DNA from: Bog-473 sp052140165
GTDB lineage: Bacteria; Actinomycetota; Acidimicrobiia; Acidimicrobiales; RAAP-2
Direction of reading: 5' to 3'
Assembly (NCBI GenBank): GCA_052140165.1
Contig: JBKQUM010000048.1
Location: 1-64,000 of the forward strand
Length of the DNA: 64,000 nucleotides
Part shown: in pieces, positions 53,301 through 62,148 of the stretch
How positions within the stretch are numbered: the first letter of the stretch is position 1
Layout: each line of letters opens with the position of its first letter
The notes under the pieces: generated by a model
What the model saw: only the letters and a program-made list of their open reading frames with translations
Told to the model about the DNA's origin: nothing
Databases searched by the model: none
Translations under genes and position numbers: made by a program

Positions 53301-54023
53301 TCAGCTGGTGCCGGCTCCGATGGCGCGCCCGACGCCGAAGGTGACGGCGGCAGCCACCACCGTCACGGCGAGCTGCCGCAGGGCGGAGACCAGAGCCGGC
53401 CGTTCGGTGAACTTCGCGAGCACGACGCCCACGGCCAGCGAGGCCACCGCACCCAGGACGACCGAGAGCACGATGGCCAAGGTTCCAGAGGTGAACAGCC
53501 ACGGCGCAAGTGGGATGAAGGCACCCACGGCGAACGTGACGAAGGAGGCGGCGGCCGCCTGCAAGGGATTGCCGAGGCTGTGCGACGTGATCCCGAGCTC
53601 CTCACGGGCGTGGGTCTCGAGGGCCAGCTCGGGATCCTGCATCACCTCGTTGACCATCTCGGTCGCGACAGTGGGGTCGATGCCCCGCTGGACGTACATG
53701 CTCCGGAGCTCGGCCGCCTCCCCCTCGGGGCTGCGGCGCAACGACCGGCGCTCCACCTCGAGCTCGCGCTCCATGAGCTCGCGCTGGGCGGTCATGGACA
53801 GGTACTCGCCGGCCGCCATGGAGAAGGATCCCGCGATCAGCCCGGCCACCCCGGCCAGGCGGACGAACGAGGCCCCGGGATTGGCGCCGGCCACGCCCAG
53901 GACCAACGAGACGTTGGTCACCAGGCCGTCGCTGATCCCGAAGACAGCCGCCCGGGCACCTCCACCCCGGACATCCCGGTGCTGGTGGACCGGCATGGCA
54001 TCGTGCTCGTGCGCGTGGGTCAC
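53301..54023 (-). CDS. VIT1/CCC1 family iron/manganese transporter-like membrane protein
   Basis: 240 aa. RAAVFGISDGLVTNVSLVLGVAGA opens the first membrane helix with the conserved GxSDGL. GEYLSMTAQRELMERELEVER and a cytoplasmic Glu-rich segment (metal-binding in VIT1) follow, then three more membrane segments. It starts with a His-rich tail (THAHEHDAMPVHQH). GTG 54023 lies 7 nt after TACGCT. Predicted substrate Fe2+ or Mn2+. Confidence 0.9.
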   Translation of the reverse strand: MTHAHEHDAMPVHQHRDVRGGGARAAVFGISDGLVTNVSLVLGVAGANPGASFVRLAGVAGLIAGSFSMAAGEYLSMTAQRELMERELEVERRSLRRSPEGEAAELRSMYVQRGIDPTVATEMVNEVMQDPELALETHAREELGITSHSLGNPLQAAAASFVTFAVGAFIPLAPWLFTSGTLAIVLSVVLGAVASLAVGVVLAKFTERPALVSALRQLAVTVVAAAVTFGVGRAIGAGTS

Positions 54024-54030
54024 GAGGCTC

Positions 54031-54036
54031 AGCGTA
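54031..54036 (-). promoter_or_regulatory. Leaderless -10 hexamer TACGCT of the VIT-family gene
   Basis: TACGCT (54036-54031), then 7 nt, then GTG 54023. No Shine-Dalgarno. Confidence 0.5.
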
Positions 54037-54101
54037 GTGAGGTGCTCCAGGCCGGGTAGCGTCCCTCAGCGGAATAAACCCTGACCAGCGAGGAGCGCAG
54101 C

Positions 54102-54557
54102 ATGCCCACCATCGTCGACGGTGTCGACGCCTTTCACGAGCTCGTCGGCAAGCAGCTCGGATACTCCGAGTGGCAGGCGATTACCCAGGACCGGGTGAAT
54201 CTCTTCGCCGAGGCGACCGACGACCACCAGTGGATCCACGTCGACCCCGAGCGTGCCAAGCAGGGTCCCTTCGGAGTCGCCATCGCCCACGGGTACCTCA
54301 CGCTCTCGCTGGCCCCGGTTCTGTTGAACGAGGTCATCACCGTCGAGAACACCAAGTTCGGCGTCAACTACGGATGCAACAAGGTCCGCTTCCCCTCACC
54401 GGTGCCGGTGGGCGCCCAACTCCGCATGGGGGTGACCGTGGCGGGCGTCGAGGACACCGACGGTGGCGTGCAGGTCACCTATGACCTCGTCATGCAGGTC
54501 AAGGACGCACCGAAGCCCGCATGCGTCGCCCAAGTGGTCTACCGCTACTACCGCTGA
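54102..54557 (+). CDS. MaoC-family (R)-enoyl-CoA hydratase-like protein
   Basis: 151 aa hotdog fold. The hydratase-2 signature FAEATDDHQWIHVDPERA, GPFGVAIAHGYLTLSL with catalytic Asp and His, and FPSPVPVGAQLRM are present. Probably hydrates enoyl-CoA thioesters. GAGGAG lies 6 nt before ATG 54102. The menaquinone genes start 14 bp after its stop. Confidence 0.92.
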   Translation: MPTIVDGVDAFHELVGKQLGYSEWQAITQDRVNLFAEATDDHQWIHVDPERAKQGPFGVAIAHGYLTLSLAPVLLNEVITVENTKFGVNYGCNKVRFPSPVPVGAQLRMGVTVAGVEDTDGGVQVTYDLVMQVKDAPKPACVAQVVYRYYR

Positions 54558-54571
54558 CGCCACCCCGCTCC

Positions 54572-55306
54572 ATGGCACCACGACGCAGGAAGGCGGGCGC
54601 CGATCCCGCGTCGACGGCGCCGCTGCCCACCGGCGAGGAGAAGACGGCGCGCGTGCGCGCCATGTTCGACACCATCGCGCCGCGCTACGACCTCATGAAC
54701 CGCCTGATGACCTTCGGGCTCGATCAGGCCTGGCGGCGCGGCGCCGTGGGGTCACTCGCCCTGCCCGAGGGCGCGCTCGTCCTCGACCTGGCCTGTGGGA
54801 CGGGCGACCTCTCCCGGTTGGCGCGACGCCGCGGCTACCGCGCGGTCGGGGCGGACCTGAGCGCGGGCATGCTGGCGGCCAACGCCGCGTCCACACCGCT
54901 CGTCGAGGCCGACGGCAGCCGACTCCCCTTCTTCGACGGCGCCTTCGACGGCCTCGTGTGCGGCTACGCGCTGCGTAACTTCACCGACCTGGGGACCACG
55001 CTCTCGGAGTGCGCCCGCGTCCTGCGCGCCGGCGGGCGTCTCGCCGTGCTCGAAGTCGATGCCCCGACGTCCAGGCTCTGGCGTGCCGGGTACGACGTGT
55101 GGTTCAACCGGGCCGTCCCCGCCCTGGGCGGCGCCCTCTCCGACCGGGAGGCCTACCAATACCTCCCCCGCTCGGTGGCCTACCTCCCCCCCGCCCCCGT
55201 CCTGCGCCGGATGCTGCTCGAGGCCGGCTTCTCCGCCGTCGGGATCCGACCCCTGGCGGGAGGCCTGAGCCAGCTCGTAGTCGCCACCCGCGCCGGCTCG
55301 GCGTGA
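54572..55306 (+). CDS. ubiE: Demethylmenaquinone methyltransferase (UbiE/MenG family)
   Basis: 244 aa SAM methyltransferase. MFDTIAPRYDLMNRLMTFGLDQAWRR and VLDLACGTGDLSRLARR (SAM site) plus VCGYALRNFTDL are hallmarks of the UbiE family. Next to menF, it most likely makes menaquinone (MenG role). ATG 54572 without strong Shine-Dalgarno. The stop overlaps the menF start (GTGA). Confidence 0.92.
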   Translation: MAPRRRKAGADPASTAPLPTGEEKTARVRAMFDTIAPRYDLMNRLMTFGLDQAWRRGAVGSLALPEGALVLDLACGTGDLSRLARRRGYRAVGADLSAGMLAANAASTPLVEADGSRLPFFDGAFDGLVCGYALRNFTDLGTTLSECARVLRAGGRLAVLEVDAPTSRLWRAGYDVWFNRAVPALGGALSDREAYQYLPRSVAYLPPAPVLRRMLLEAGFSAVGIRPLAGGLSQLVVATRAGSA

Positions 55307-56586
55307 CGGACGCGCTCCACGCCCGAAGTGTCCCCCTGGAGTACGGGCCCGATGCGCTCCAGTTCGACGGGAGCCCGACGGTCCTCTTCGACCGCCCCGG
55401 GCTGACGCTGGTCGGGTGGGGCACGGCGCAGCTCGTCAGTGCGGCCGATGCCCCGAGCGCACTGAGGGCCATCCCCTGCGACGACACGGTCCGGCGACCT
55501 GGCTCCGGGGTCGTGGCGCTGGGCGCGCTCCCCTTCGTCGACGCCATGGCCGGCTACCTGGTCATCCCCCGGTTCTCCATGGGGATCTCACGAGACCCCG
55601 AGGGGCTCACCCGGCGTTGGGCCACCGCCGTCGGTCCGGCGGACTCGGCGCTCCCGGGCACCGACGACCTCTTCGACGCCGTGATCTGGCAGTACGGCAC
55701 CACGCCCGAGGTCGCCACCGACGACCCGGCGGTCACCTCCCTCTCGTCCTCCATGACCTCGCTGGCCTACGGCGACATGGTCGCTGACGCGGTTGCCGCC
55801 ATGGGCCAGCCGGGTGCCGCACTGCGCAAGGTGGTCCTGTCCCGTCCCGTCACGGTCCGGCTCGACGGCCCGCTCCCCCTCTCGGCCGTGCTGCGGCGGC
55901 TCCGTGCCGGCGAGCCCAACTGCACGATCTTCTCCATGCCGGTTCCCGACGGGACCTTCTTCGGTGCCAGCCCCGAGCTGCTGGTGGCCCGGCAGGGCGA
56001 CAAGGTCTCGTGCCATCCCCTGGCCGGCACGGTGCCCCGCGGGGACACCGCACGCGCCGACGCGGACGCCCAACGCGACCTGGCCCGGTCCTCCAAGAGC
56101 CGCGAGGAGCACGGGTACGTGGTCGCCGAGATCGCGGCCACGCTCACCCCTTACTGCGACGAGCTGTCGGTGCCCGAAGAGCCCTCCATGGTGGCGTTCC
56201 GCTCCGTCGCCCATCTCGGCACGAGGATCGAGGGGCACCTCCGACAGCCGGTGGGGGTGCTCGAGCTTCTGGAGCACCTCCATCCCACGCCGGCCGTCGG
56301 CGGCACTCCGCGCGCGGAGGCGCTCGAGTTCATCGCGCGCCACGAGGCCGACCGGCGCGACTACTGGGCCGGACCGGTGGGTTGGGTGGACGCCACGGGT
56401 GACGGCGAGTGGATGATCGGGATCCGCAGCGCCCGGCTCGACGCCGACGGCGCCACCGTCACACTGCGCGCCGGAGCGGGCGTCGTCGCGGACTCGGTCC
56501 CCGAGGCCGAGGCGGCCGAGACCAACGTGAAGCTGGCGACGGTCCTCGACGCCGTGGTCCCCGGCGCGTCAGTGCAGCTGCGGTGA
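55303..56586 (+). CDS. menF: Isochorismate synthase (menaquinone pathway)
   Basis: 427 aa chorismate-binding enzyme. KVVLSRPVTVRL, GASPELLVARQGDKVSCHPLAGT, SKSREEHGYVVAEI, HLHPTPAVGGTPRAEALEFI and GPVGWVDATGDGEWMIGIRSAR follow the MenF/EntC order (not TrpE). Converts chorismate to isochorismate. GTG 55303 is coupled to ubiE. Its 3' end overlaps the convergent histidine kinase gene by 18 bp. Confidence 0.92.
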   Translation: MTDALHARSVPLEYGPDALQFDGSPTVLFDRPGLTLVGWGTAQLVSAADAPSALRAIPCDDTVRRPGSGVVALGALPFVDAMAGYLVIPRFSMGISRDPEGLTRRWATAVGPADSALPGTDDLFDAVIWQYGTTPEVATDDPAVTSLSSSMTSLAYGDMVADAVAAMGQPGAALRKVVLSRPVTVRLDGPLPLSAVLRRLRAGEPNCTIFSMPVPDGTFFGASPELLVARQGDKVSCHPLAGTVPRGDTARADADAQRDLARSSKSREEHGYVVAEIAATLTPYCDELSVPEEPSMVAFRSVAHLGTRIEGHLRQPVGVLELLEHLHPTPAVGGTPRAEALEFIARHEADRRDYWAGPVGWVDATGDGEWMIGIRSARLDADGATVTLRAGAGVVADSVPEAEAAETNVKLATVLDAVVPGASVQLR

Positions 56587-58077
56587 GCTGGCCGGCGTCG
56601 GCTCGCCGACGCCGGCGGCGACGTGGGTGGCGGCGAGGGGGATCTTGACCAGCAGGGTCGCCCCCGGCCGCGAACCCGGCGCCGAGAGCACCTCGGCCGA
56701 CCCGTGCAGGGCCTCGGCGATGGCCCGGACGATCGCCAGCCCCAACCCGGTGCCCGCGGCCGACCGCGAGGGATCGCCCTGGTAGAAGCGGTCGAAGACG
56801 CGGGTCGCCTCGGGGGAAGGGATCCCCGGCCCGTTGTCGGACACCTCGATGTACCCCATGCGCTGTGCCACACCTGTCGACACGCTGACGTCGGTGCCCG
56901 GCGGCGTATGGGCCAACGCGTTGCGCACCAGGTTGTGCGCCACCTGCGCGAGACGCTCGCCGTCGCCGATCACCACGACCGGCGGCCCCGGCTGGAGCGT
57001 CAGGTGGTGCCCGTGGGCCACCGCGTTGGAGTCGCCCACGGCGTCGGCGCAGATGCGCTGCAGGTCGACCGGTTCCGCCCGGAGCGGCCGGCCCCGGTCC
57101 AGCTCGGCGAGCAGGAGGAGGTCCTCGACCAGCCCACCCATGCGGGTCGCCTCCTCCTCGATGCGCTTCAGCGCCTTGCTCCGCCCCGCCTCGTCGGAGA
57201 ACCCGCCGCGCCCCAACAGCTCCGCGTAGCCCCGGATGGAGGTGAGCGGCGTGCGCAGCTCGTGCGACGCGTCGGCCACGAATTGGCGCAGGCGGTCCTC
57301 GGAGGCCGACTTCTCGGCGAAGGCCCCCTCGATCTGGGTCAGCATCTCGTTGAGCGCCACACCGAGGCGGCCCACCTCGGTGTCGGGGCGCCCCTCGGGC
57401 ACACGCCGGGTCAGATCTCCCGAGGCGATGGCATCCGCCGTGCCCGCCATCTGGCGCAGCGGGCGCAGGCCCCGGCGCACGACCACCATGACCAGCACGC
57501 CCATGGCCAGCAGCACCGCGAGGCTGGCGATCAGCTCGACCCGGCGCAGCGAGGCCAGCGTGTCGTTGGTCGGGTTGAGCGAAATGGAGGTGATCAGCGT
57601 GCCCTGGGGCACGGTGACGGCGACGGTGCGGTACTCGCCGTCCGGGTCGCCCGTGCTGCCGAGGATGACGGCGTCGGGGTCGGGGCGCAGCGTGCCGGCG
57701 TACCGCCCGACGTGGACGCGGCTGTAGATGTCGGGCACCTGCTGGACCGGGATGTCCTTGGTCAGGATCGGCGCCGGGTCGGGTCGGGCCGTCGAGCCCG
57801 AGGGGCGGCGCAGGATCACCTGCCCGTTGCGGTCCAGCAGCGTCACGTACACGTCGGAGGAGATCCGCCGAGAGATGTCGGCCTCGTTGATCGCCATGTT
57901 CCTGCCCGCGGCGAAGGTGAGGTAGTTGAAGCCGAGCGCCTCGTTCTGGGCCAGCGTGTTGTCGGCCTGGCCATAGAGGAAGGAGCGGACCGAGGCGTAC
58001 GTGACGACGTCGGCGACCAGGAGGCCGACGACCAGCAGCAGCGCCACGACGGCGACGAGCCGCTTCTGGAGGCTCAT
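56569..58077 (-). CDS. Two-component sensor histidine kinase
   Basis: 502 aa. Two membrane segments (about 8-28 and 178-198) bracket an extracytoplasmic sensor. A HAMP domain (RRGLRPLRQMAGTADAIASGDL) follows, then HisKA with ADASHELRTPLTSIRGYAELL (His near 271) and an HATPase (NLVRNALAHTPPG, DNGPGI, GTGLGLAIVRAI). Resembles actinobacterial MprB/TcrY-like kinases. ATG 58077 overlaps the response regulator stop (ATGA). Stimulus unknown. Confidence 0.94.
   Translation of the reverse strand: MSLQKRLVAVVALLLVVGLLVADVVTYASVRSFLYGQADNTLAQNEALGFNYLTFAAGRNMAINEADISRRISSDVYVTLLDRNGQVILRRPSGSTARPDPAPILTKDIPVQQVPDIYSRVHVGRYAGTLRPDPDAVILGSTGDPDGEYRTVAVTVPQGTLITSISLNPTNDTLASLRRVELIASLAVLLAMGVLVMVVVRRGLRPLRQMAGTADAIASGDLTRRVPEGRPDTEVGRLGVALNEMLTQIEGAFAEKSASEDRLRQFVADASHELRTPLTSIRGYAELLGRGGFSDEAGRSKALKRIEEEATRMGGLVEDLLLLAELDRGRPLRAEPVDLQRICADAVGDSNAVAHGHHLTLQPGPPVVVIGDGERLAQVAHNLVRNALAHTPPGTDVSVSTGVAQRMGYIEVSDNGPGIPSPEATRVFDRFYQGDPSRSAAGTGLGLAIVRAIAEALHGSAEVLSAPGSRPGATLLVKIPLAATHVAAGVGEPTPASSPQLH
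56591..56616 (+). terminator. menF stem-loop inside the kinase 3' coding end
   Basis: GCCGGCGTCGG (56591-56601), loop CTCG, CCGACGCCGGC (56606-56616): perfect 11-bp arms, 4 nt after the menF stop and within the last codons of the opposite histidine kinase gene. Confidence 0.65.
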
Positions 58078-58778
58078 CCTTCCCGGGGCAGTCGCAGGGT
58101 GTAACCGACGCGGCGGATGGTGTGGATGAGCGCCGGCTCTGTGGCGTCGATCTTCTTGCGCAGGTAGCTGATGTAGGTCTCCACGATGTTGGGGTCGCCC
58201 CGGAAGTCGAAGCCCCAGACGTTGTCGAGCAGCTCGGACTTGGAGATGACCCGCCGGGCGTTCTCCAGCAGGTAGCGCAGGAGGTTGAATTCGGTCGCCG
58301 TGAGGTCGATCGGGGCGTCGTCCCGCCACACCTCGTGGGTGTCGATGTTCATGGCGAGGTCGGCGAATTGCAGGGTGGAGACGTCGGCGGCCGCGACCTC
58401 CCCGGCCCGGCGCAGGATCGCCCCGATGCGAGCCATGAGCTCCTCGACGCTGAAGGGCTTCGTCACGTAGTCGTCGCCCAGGCTCAGGCCCTCGACCTTG
58501 TCCTGGGTCGTGTCCCGCGCCGTCAGGAAGACGATCGGCATCTGCTCACCCTGGTTGCGCATGCGCCGGCAGACCTCGTTGCCGTCGAAGTCGGGCAGCA
58601 TCACGTCCAGCATCACGAGGTGGGGGCGGAAGGTGCGCACCTGCTCGAGCGCCTGGGCGCCGGTGGACGCCACATCGACCTGGTAACCCTCGAACGAGAG
58701 GGCGGCCGAGAGCAGCTCGGCGATGTTGGGCTCGTCGTCGACGACCAGGATGCGCGCCGCCGGTGCCTCGATGGTCAT
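58074..58778 (-). CDS. OmpR-family response regulator
   Basis: 234 aa. Receiver domain: acidic pair D14-D15 in LVVDDEPNIA, phospho-acceptor D58 in LVMLDVMLPD, and Lys in YVTKPFSVEELMARI. C-terminal winged helix with LTATEFNLLRYLLENARRVISKSELLDNVWG and YISYLRKKID. It pairs with the kinase whose start it overlaps. Its targets are unknown. Confidence 0.95.
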   Translation of the reverse strand: MTIEAPAARILVVDDEPNIAELLSAALSFEGYQVDVASTGAQALEQVRTFRPHLVMLDVMLPDFDGNEVCRRMRNQGEQMPIVFLTARDTTQDKVEGLSLGDDYVTKPFSVEELMARIGAILRRAGEVAAADVSTLQFADLAMNIDTHEVWRDDAPIDLTATEFNLLRYLLENARRVISKSELLDNVWGFDFRGDPNIVETYISYLRKKIDATEPALIHTIRRVGYTLRLPREG

Positions 58779-58797
58779 GTCCCCGGCGCGCTGGTGC

Positions 58798-59655
58798 TCA
58801 TGGCGATCGGACGGGATCCTCGGCGCCGCTCAGGCTCCGGGGCCCTTCGCCGTCCTCGTTTCCTGCCTTCCCTGCGGTCCCCGCATCCCCGACTCCGCCG
58901 GCGGAGGGGACGTCGGTGACGGCTGCACGCGGCGTGCGCCCGAAGGCCCGGACCAGGCGCCCGAGACCCCACCAGGCCACGAGCCCGAGCGCCTCGATCA
59001 CGATGATCGACGACATCTTCGACTCCCCGGCCTCGCGGTCGACGAAGCTGATCGGCACCTCGGTGATGGTCGCACCGTGCTGCTTGGCCCGGTACGTCAT
59101 CTCGATCTGGAAGCCGTACCCCTCGGCCCGGATGCGGTCGAGGTCGAGCCGCTGCAGGATCCGTGCCGAGTAGGCCCGGTACCCCGCCGTCGAGTCGGCC
59201 ACGCCGAGACCGAGGACGGCGGACGCGTAGAGGTTGCCACCCTTTGACAGGAGGTGGCGGTGCCAGGCCCAGTTGGGGATGGACCCGCCCTCGACGTAGC
59301 GCGAGCCGATGGAGACGTCGAAGCCCTCCTCGAGCGGTGCGATCAACGAGGGCAACGCCGCCGGATCGTGCGAGAAGTCGGCATCGATCTCGACGAAGGC
59401 GTCATAGCCGCGCTCGAGGCCCCACGCGAAGCCGGCACGGTACGCGCTCCCCAGGCCGGACTTTGCGTTGCGGGCGAGCAGGTGCACGTCGGGCAGCTCG
59501 GCCGCCAAGGCGTTCACGAGGTCGGCGGTCCCGTCGGGGCTCCCGTCGTCGACCACGAGCACGCCGGCCTGCGGCAGACAGTCGTGGATCCGCTGGAGCA
59601 TCCGCTCGATGTTCTCCGACTCGTTATAGGTCGGGATGACCACCAGCGGCCGCAT
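58798..59655 (-). CDS. Polyprenol-phosphate mannose synthase (GT2)
   Basis: 285 aa. PLVVIPTYNESENIERML, VLVVDDGSPDGTADLV, FVEIDADFSHDPAALP (metal DxD) and GSRYVEGGSIPNWAWHRHLLSKGGN are the Dpm1/Ppm1 signatures. Makes polyprenyl-phosphate-mannose from GDP-mannose, the donor for GT-C/GT87 mannosyltransferases such as the one at the window end. The C-terminus lacks a clear transmembrane part and ends in a Gly/Ala/Glu-rich tail. Start ATG 59655, 7 nt after TAGAAT. Confidence 0.92.
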   Translation of the reverse strand: MRPLVVIPTYNESENIERMLQRIHDCLPQAGVLVVDDGSPDGTADLVNALAAELPDVHLLARNAKSGLGSAYRAGFAWGLERGYDAFVEIDADFSHDPAALPSLIAPLEEGFDVSIGSRYVEGGSIPNWAWHRHLLSKGGNLYASAVLGLGVADSTAGYRAYSARILQRLDLDRIRAEGYGFQIEMTYRAKQHGATITEVPISFVDREAGESKMSSIIVIEALGLVAWWGLGRLVRAFGRTPRAAVTDVPSAGGVGDAGTAGKAGNEDGEGPRSLSGAEDPVRSP

Positions 59656-59662
59656 GGAGGGC

Positions 59663-59668
59663 ATTCTA
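59663..59668 (-). promoter_or_regulatory. Leaderless -10 hexamer TAGAAT of the mannose synthase gene
   Basis: TAGAAT (59668-59663) matches TATAAT at five of six bases; 7 nt later is ATG 59655. The in-frame ATG at 59664 overlaps the hexamer and is rejected as start. Confidence 0.6.
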
Positions 59669-59796
59669 GGTGGTGGCGCCGCCCTGGCCCCGGCGCCGGT
59701 CGGTGCGGCGGGCCGAACCGGTTCGGATCTCTGGCCTGGACCTTCGCCGTCTCCGGGCGGCGCAAAGGGTGCCCACGCCCCCTGGCGACGAATGGC

Positions 59797-60972
59797 CTAG
59801 ATGTCCGACGGGTCCGTCACCGCGAGCGGGCCGTGGATCTCCGACGGGTCCACCACGGCGTCGGGGCCCCGGCGCAGCTCCCGCACGATCACCTGGATGG
59901 CGCCGCCGAACGGGATGCCGACCAGGGCGCCCACGAAGGTCCCGAGGCCCCCCGCGATCCGGCCACCGAGCGTGGCGCCCACGAGGACCGCGATGAGCAC
60001 CCAGAACGGGTTCAGCTGGACCGTCCGGCTCATGATGACCGGGTTGAGGACGTGGTTCTCGACCTGCTGGTAGACGAGGAAGACGATGAGCATGACGATC
60101 CCGGCCGGCACGGAGTGGATGGCGGCGATGACGACGACCGGCACGCCGGCCAGCAACCCGCCCACCAGGGGCAGCAGGTCGACCAGGGCCACGAACACGC
60201 CCAGCAGCAGCGCGAAGGGGACGCCCAGGATGGCCAGCGTGACCCCCACGATGATCCCGGCGATCACCGAGGTCGCCGCGTTCCCGAGCATGTAGCCCGT
60301 GACCGAGCGGATCGTATCGTCGATCACCCGGCGCAGGCGGTTCGCGGTGGCGGGACGGAACACGCTCAGGAAGCCGGACCACAGCCGGGGCGCCTCCAGC
60401 ATGGTGAAGAAGGTGAGGATGGCGATCGTCGCGATGGAGATGAGCGTCGAGACCGCCGCGGCGCCCACGGAGAACGCAGTGGCCGGCTTCAGCACCTTGG
60501 TGATCTGGGAGGTGATCTTCGTCGAGCTCTCGGAGAGGTACTTCTGCAGGTGCAGGCGGAACACGAGCCGGCCCAGCGGCCCGTGACCCTTCTTGGCCTC
60601 GCGGATGAGCGTGGGGACCTGCTCGCCGAAGTGCGTGGCGGCTGTCACCAGGGGCTCCGTGAACAGGTAGACGAGTCCGATCAGGACGAGAGCCCCGAGG
60701 AGGAACACGAGGACCGTGGACCCGCCGTGTGACATCCCCCGCGCGCGGAGGAAGCGGGTGGGCGGCGTCATGAGCAGCGTGAAGAAGAAGGCGATGACGA
60801 TGTAGACCACGATGGTCCGCAGCGCCCAGAGCCCCAGGATCAGCGCCGCATTGAGGTCCAGCAACACGATCACGACCACCACCGACACGACGATGGTGCC
60901 GAGGGGGATGCCGCGGCGGTCCGCACTCCCCGAGAGCTTGGACCGCCACGTGTCAGGAGGCTCCCCGGCCAT
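59797..60972 (-). CDS. AI-2E family transporter-like permease
   Basis: 391 aa. About eight membrane segments with the family's large cytoplasmic helical insert (about 110-205) and the conserved VALVDLLPLVGGLLAGVP, YQQVENHVLNPVIMSRTVQLNP and VGATLGGRIAGGLGTFVGALVGIPFGGA blocks. Members export AI-2 or act as Na+/H+ antiporters; substrate unknown. ATG 60972 (MAGEPPDTW). It is divergent from the YbhN-like gene (62 bp). Confidence 0.9.
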   Translation of the reverse strand: MAGEPPDTWRSKLSGSADRRGIPLGTIVVSVVVVIVLLDLNAALILGLWALRTIVVYIVIAFFFTLLMTPPTRFLRARGMSHGGSTVLVFLLGALVLIGLVYLFTEPLVTAATHFGEQVPTLIREAKKGHGPLGRLVFRLHLQKYLSESSTKITSQITKVLKPATAFSVGAAAVSTLISIATIAILTFFTMLEAPRLWSGFLSVFRPATANRLRRVIDDTIRSVTGYMLGNAATSVIAGIIVGVTLAILGVPFALLLGVFVALVDLLPLVGGLLAGVPVVVIAAIHSVPAGIVMLIVFLVYQQVENHVLNPVIMSRTVQLNPFWVLIAVLVGATLGGRIAGGLGTFVGALVGIPFGGAIQVIVRELRRGPDAVVDPSEIHGPLAVTDPSDI

Positions 60973-61034
60973 GGGACCAGCTTGGCAGCTTTGACCTTTG
61001 AAGAGGCGGTTGGTCACACCACCGACGTGCAAGC

Positions 61035-62135
61035 ATGAATGCGATGGACCAGGCCGAGGAGCAGGGGGAGCCCGAGGAGCAACCCCCCGCACCCCCCGGG
61101 GCCCCCCGGGCGCGCCGGCGGTGGCTGCCGCGCAACGTGAAGATCACGCTGATGGTGCTGTTCCTCTTCTTCGTCGGCGAGTACATCCTCCTGCCCGAGC
61201 TCGCCAGCGCACGCCGGCAATTCAGCCGGCTCACCCAACTGAACTTCATGTGGCTCATCCTCGGCGCGCTCCTCGAGGTCGCGGCCCTTGTCGCCTACGC
61301 GGAGCTGACCCGCACCGTCCTCTCGCCGGACGCCCCCGACCGGTTCCGCATCTTCCGCATCAACATGTGGGCGCTGGCCGTCAGCCATGTGCTTCCCGGC
61401 GGGACCGTGCCCGGCACTGCGGCCAGCTACCGGCTGCTCACCGATTCGGGCGTGTCGGGCAGCACCGCCGCATTCGGGCTGGCCACACAGGGCATCGGCT
61501 CGGCGGTGGTGCTCAACCTGATCTTCTGGCTGGCGCTGCTGATCTCCATCCCACTGCAGGGCTACAACCCGCTCTACGGTTTCGCCGCCATCCTGGGCGT
61601 GCTCCTGCTGGCGATCTTCGGCACGGTGGTCTACCTCTTCACGCGGGGCGAGAAGCAGGCCGCCGTCTTCATCCAACGAGTGGCCAACCGGCTCCCCTTC
61701 GTAAAGCCGGAGACCGTGACGTCGCTGGTCCAGAAGGTGGCGGACCGCATGAAGATCCTCTTCTCGAGCTCCGAGCTGCTCACCAGGGCCGGGATCTGGG
61801 CCGCGGCCAACTGGCTGCTCGACGCCGCCTCGCTGTGGGTCTTCCTGCTGGCCTTCGGGGCGCACATCTCCCCCATCGACGTCCTCGTGGCCTACGGGCT
61901 CGCCAACATTCTCGCCGTCATCCCGGTGACCCCCAGCGGGCTGGGTGTGATTGAGCTCACCATCGTCGCCGTCCTGAAGGGCTTCGGGGTGCCCGGCGGC
62001 GTGGCCGCCGCCGGGGTCTTGAGCTGGCGCCTGGTGAACTTCTGGCTGCCCATCCCCTTCGGCGGTGCGGCCTACCTGTCGCTGCGCCTCGGCCACCCGC
62101 GGGCGCCGGCGGGGCCCGAGGCGATCACGCCCTGA
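61035..62135 (+). CDS. YbhN/UPF0104 (lysyl-PG synthase TM-domain) family membrane protein
   Basis: 366 aa. About eight membrane segments. LPGGTVPGTAASYRLLTDSGVSGS, AYGLANILAVIPVTPSGLGVIE and SWRLVNFWLPIPFGG are the signatures of the LPG-synthase transmembrane (flippase-like) domain without the transferase part. May flip or transport a lipid-linked molecule. N-terminal ~30 residues are Glu/Pro-rich. ATG 61035; another ATG at 61044. Confidence 0.88.
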   Translation: MNAMDQAEEQGEPEEQPPAPPGAPRARRRWLPRNVKITLMVLFLFFVGEYILLPELASARRQFSRLTQLNFMWLILGALLEVAALVAYAELTRTVLSPDAPDRFRIFRINMWALAVSHVLPGGTVPGTAASYRLLTDSGVSGSTAAFGLATQGIGSAVVLNLIFWLALLISIPLQGYNPLYGFAAILGVLLLAIFGTVVYLFTRGEKQAAVFIQRVANRLPFVKPETVTSLVQKVADRMKILFSSSELLTRAGIWAAANWLLDAASLWVFLLAFGAHISPIDVLVAYGLANILAVIPVTPSGLGVIELTIVAVLKGFGVPGGVAAAGVLSWRLVNFWLPIPFGGAAYLSLRLGHPRAPAGPEAITP

Positions 62136-62148
62136 CCCGGCGCCCCTG

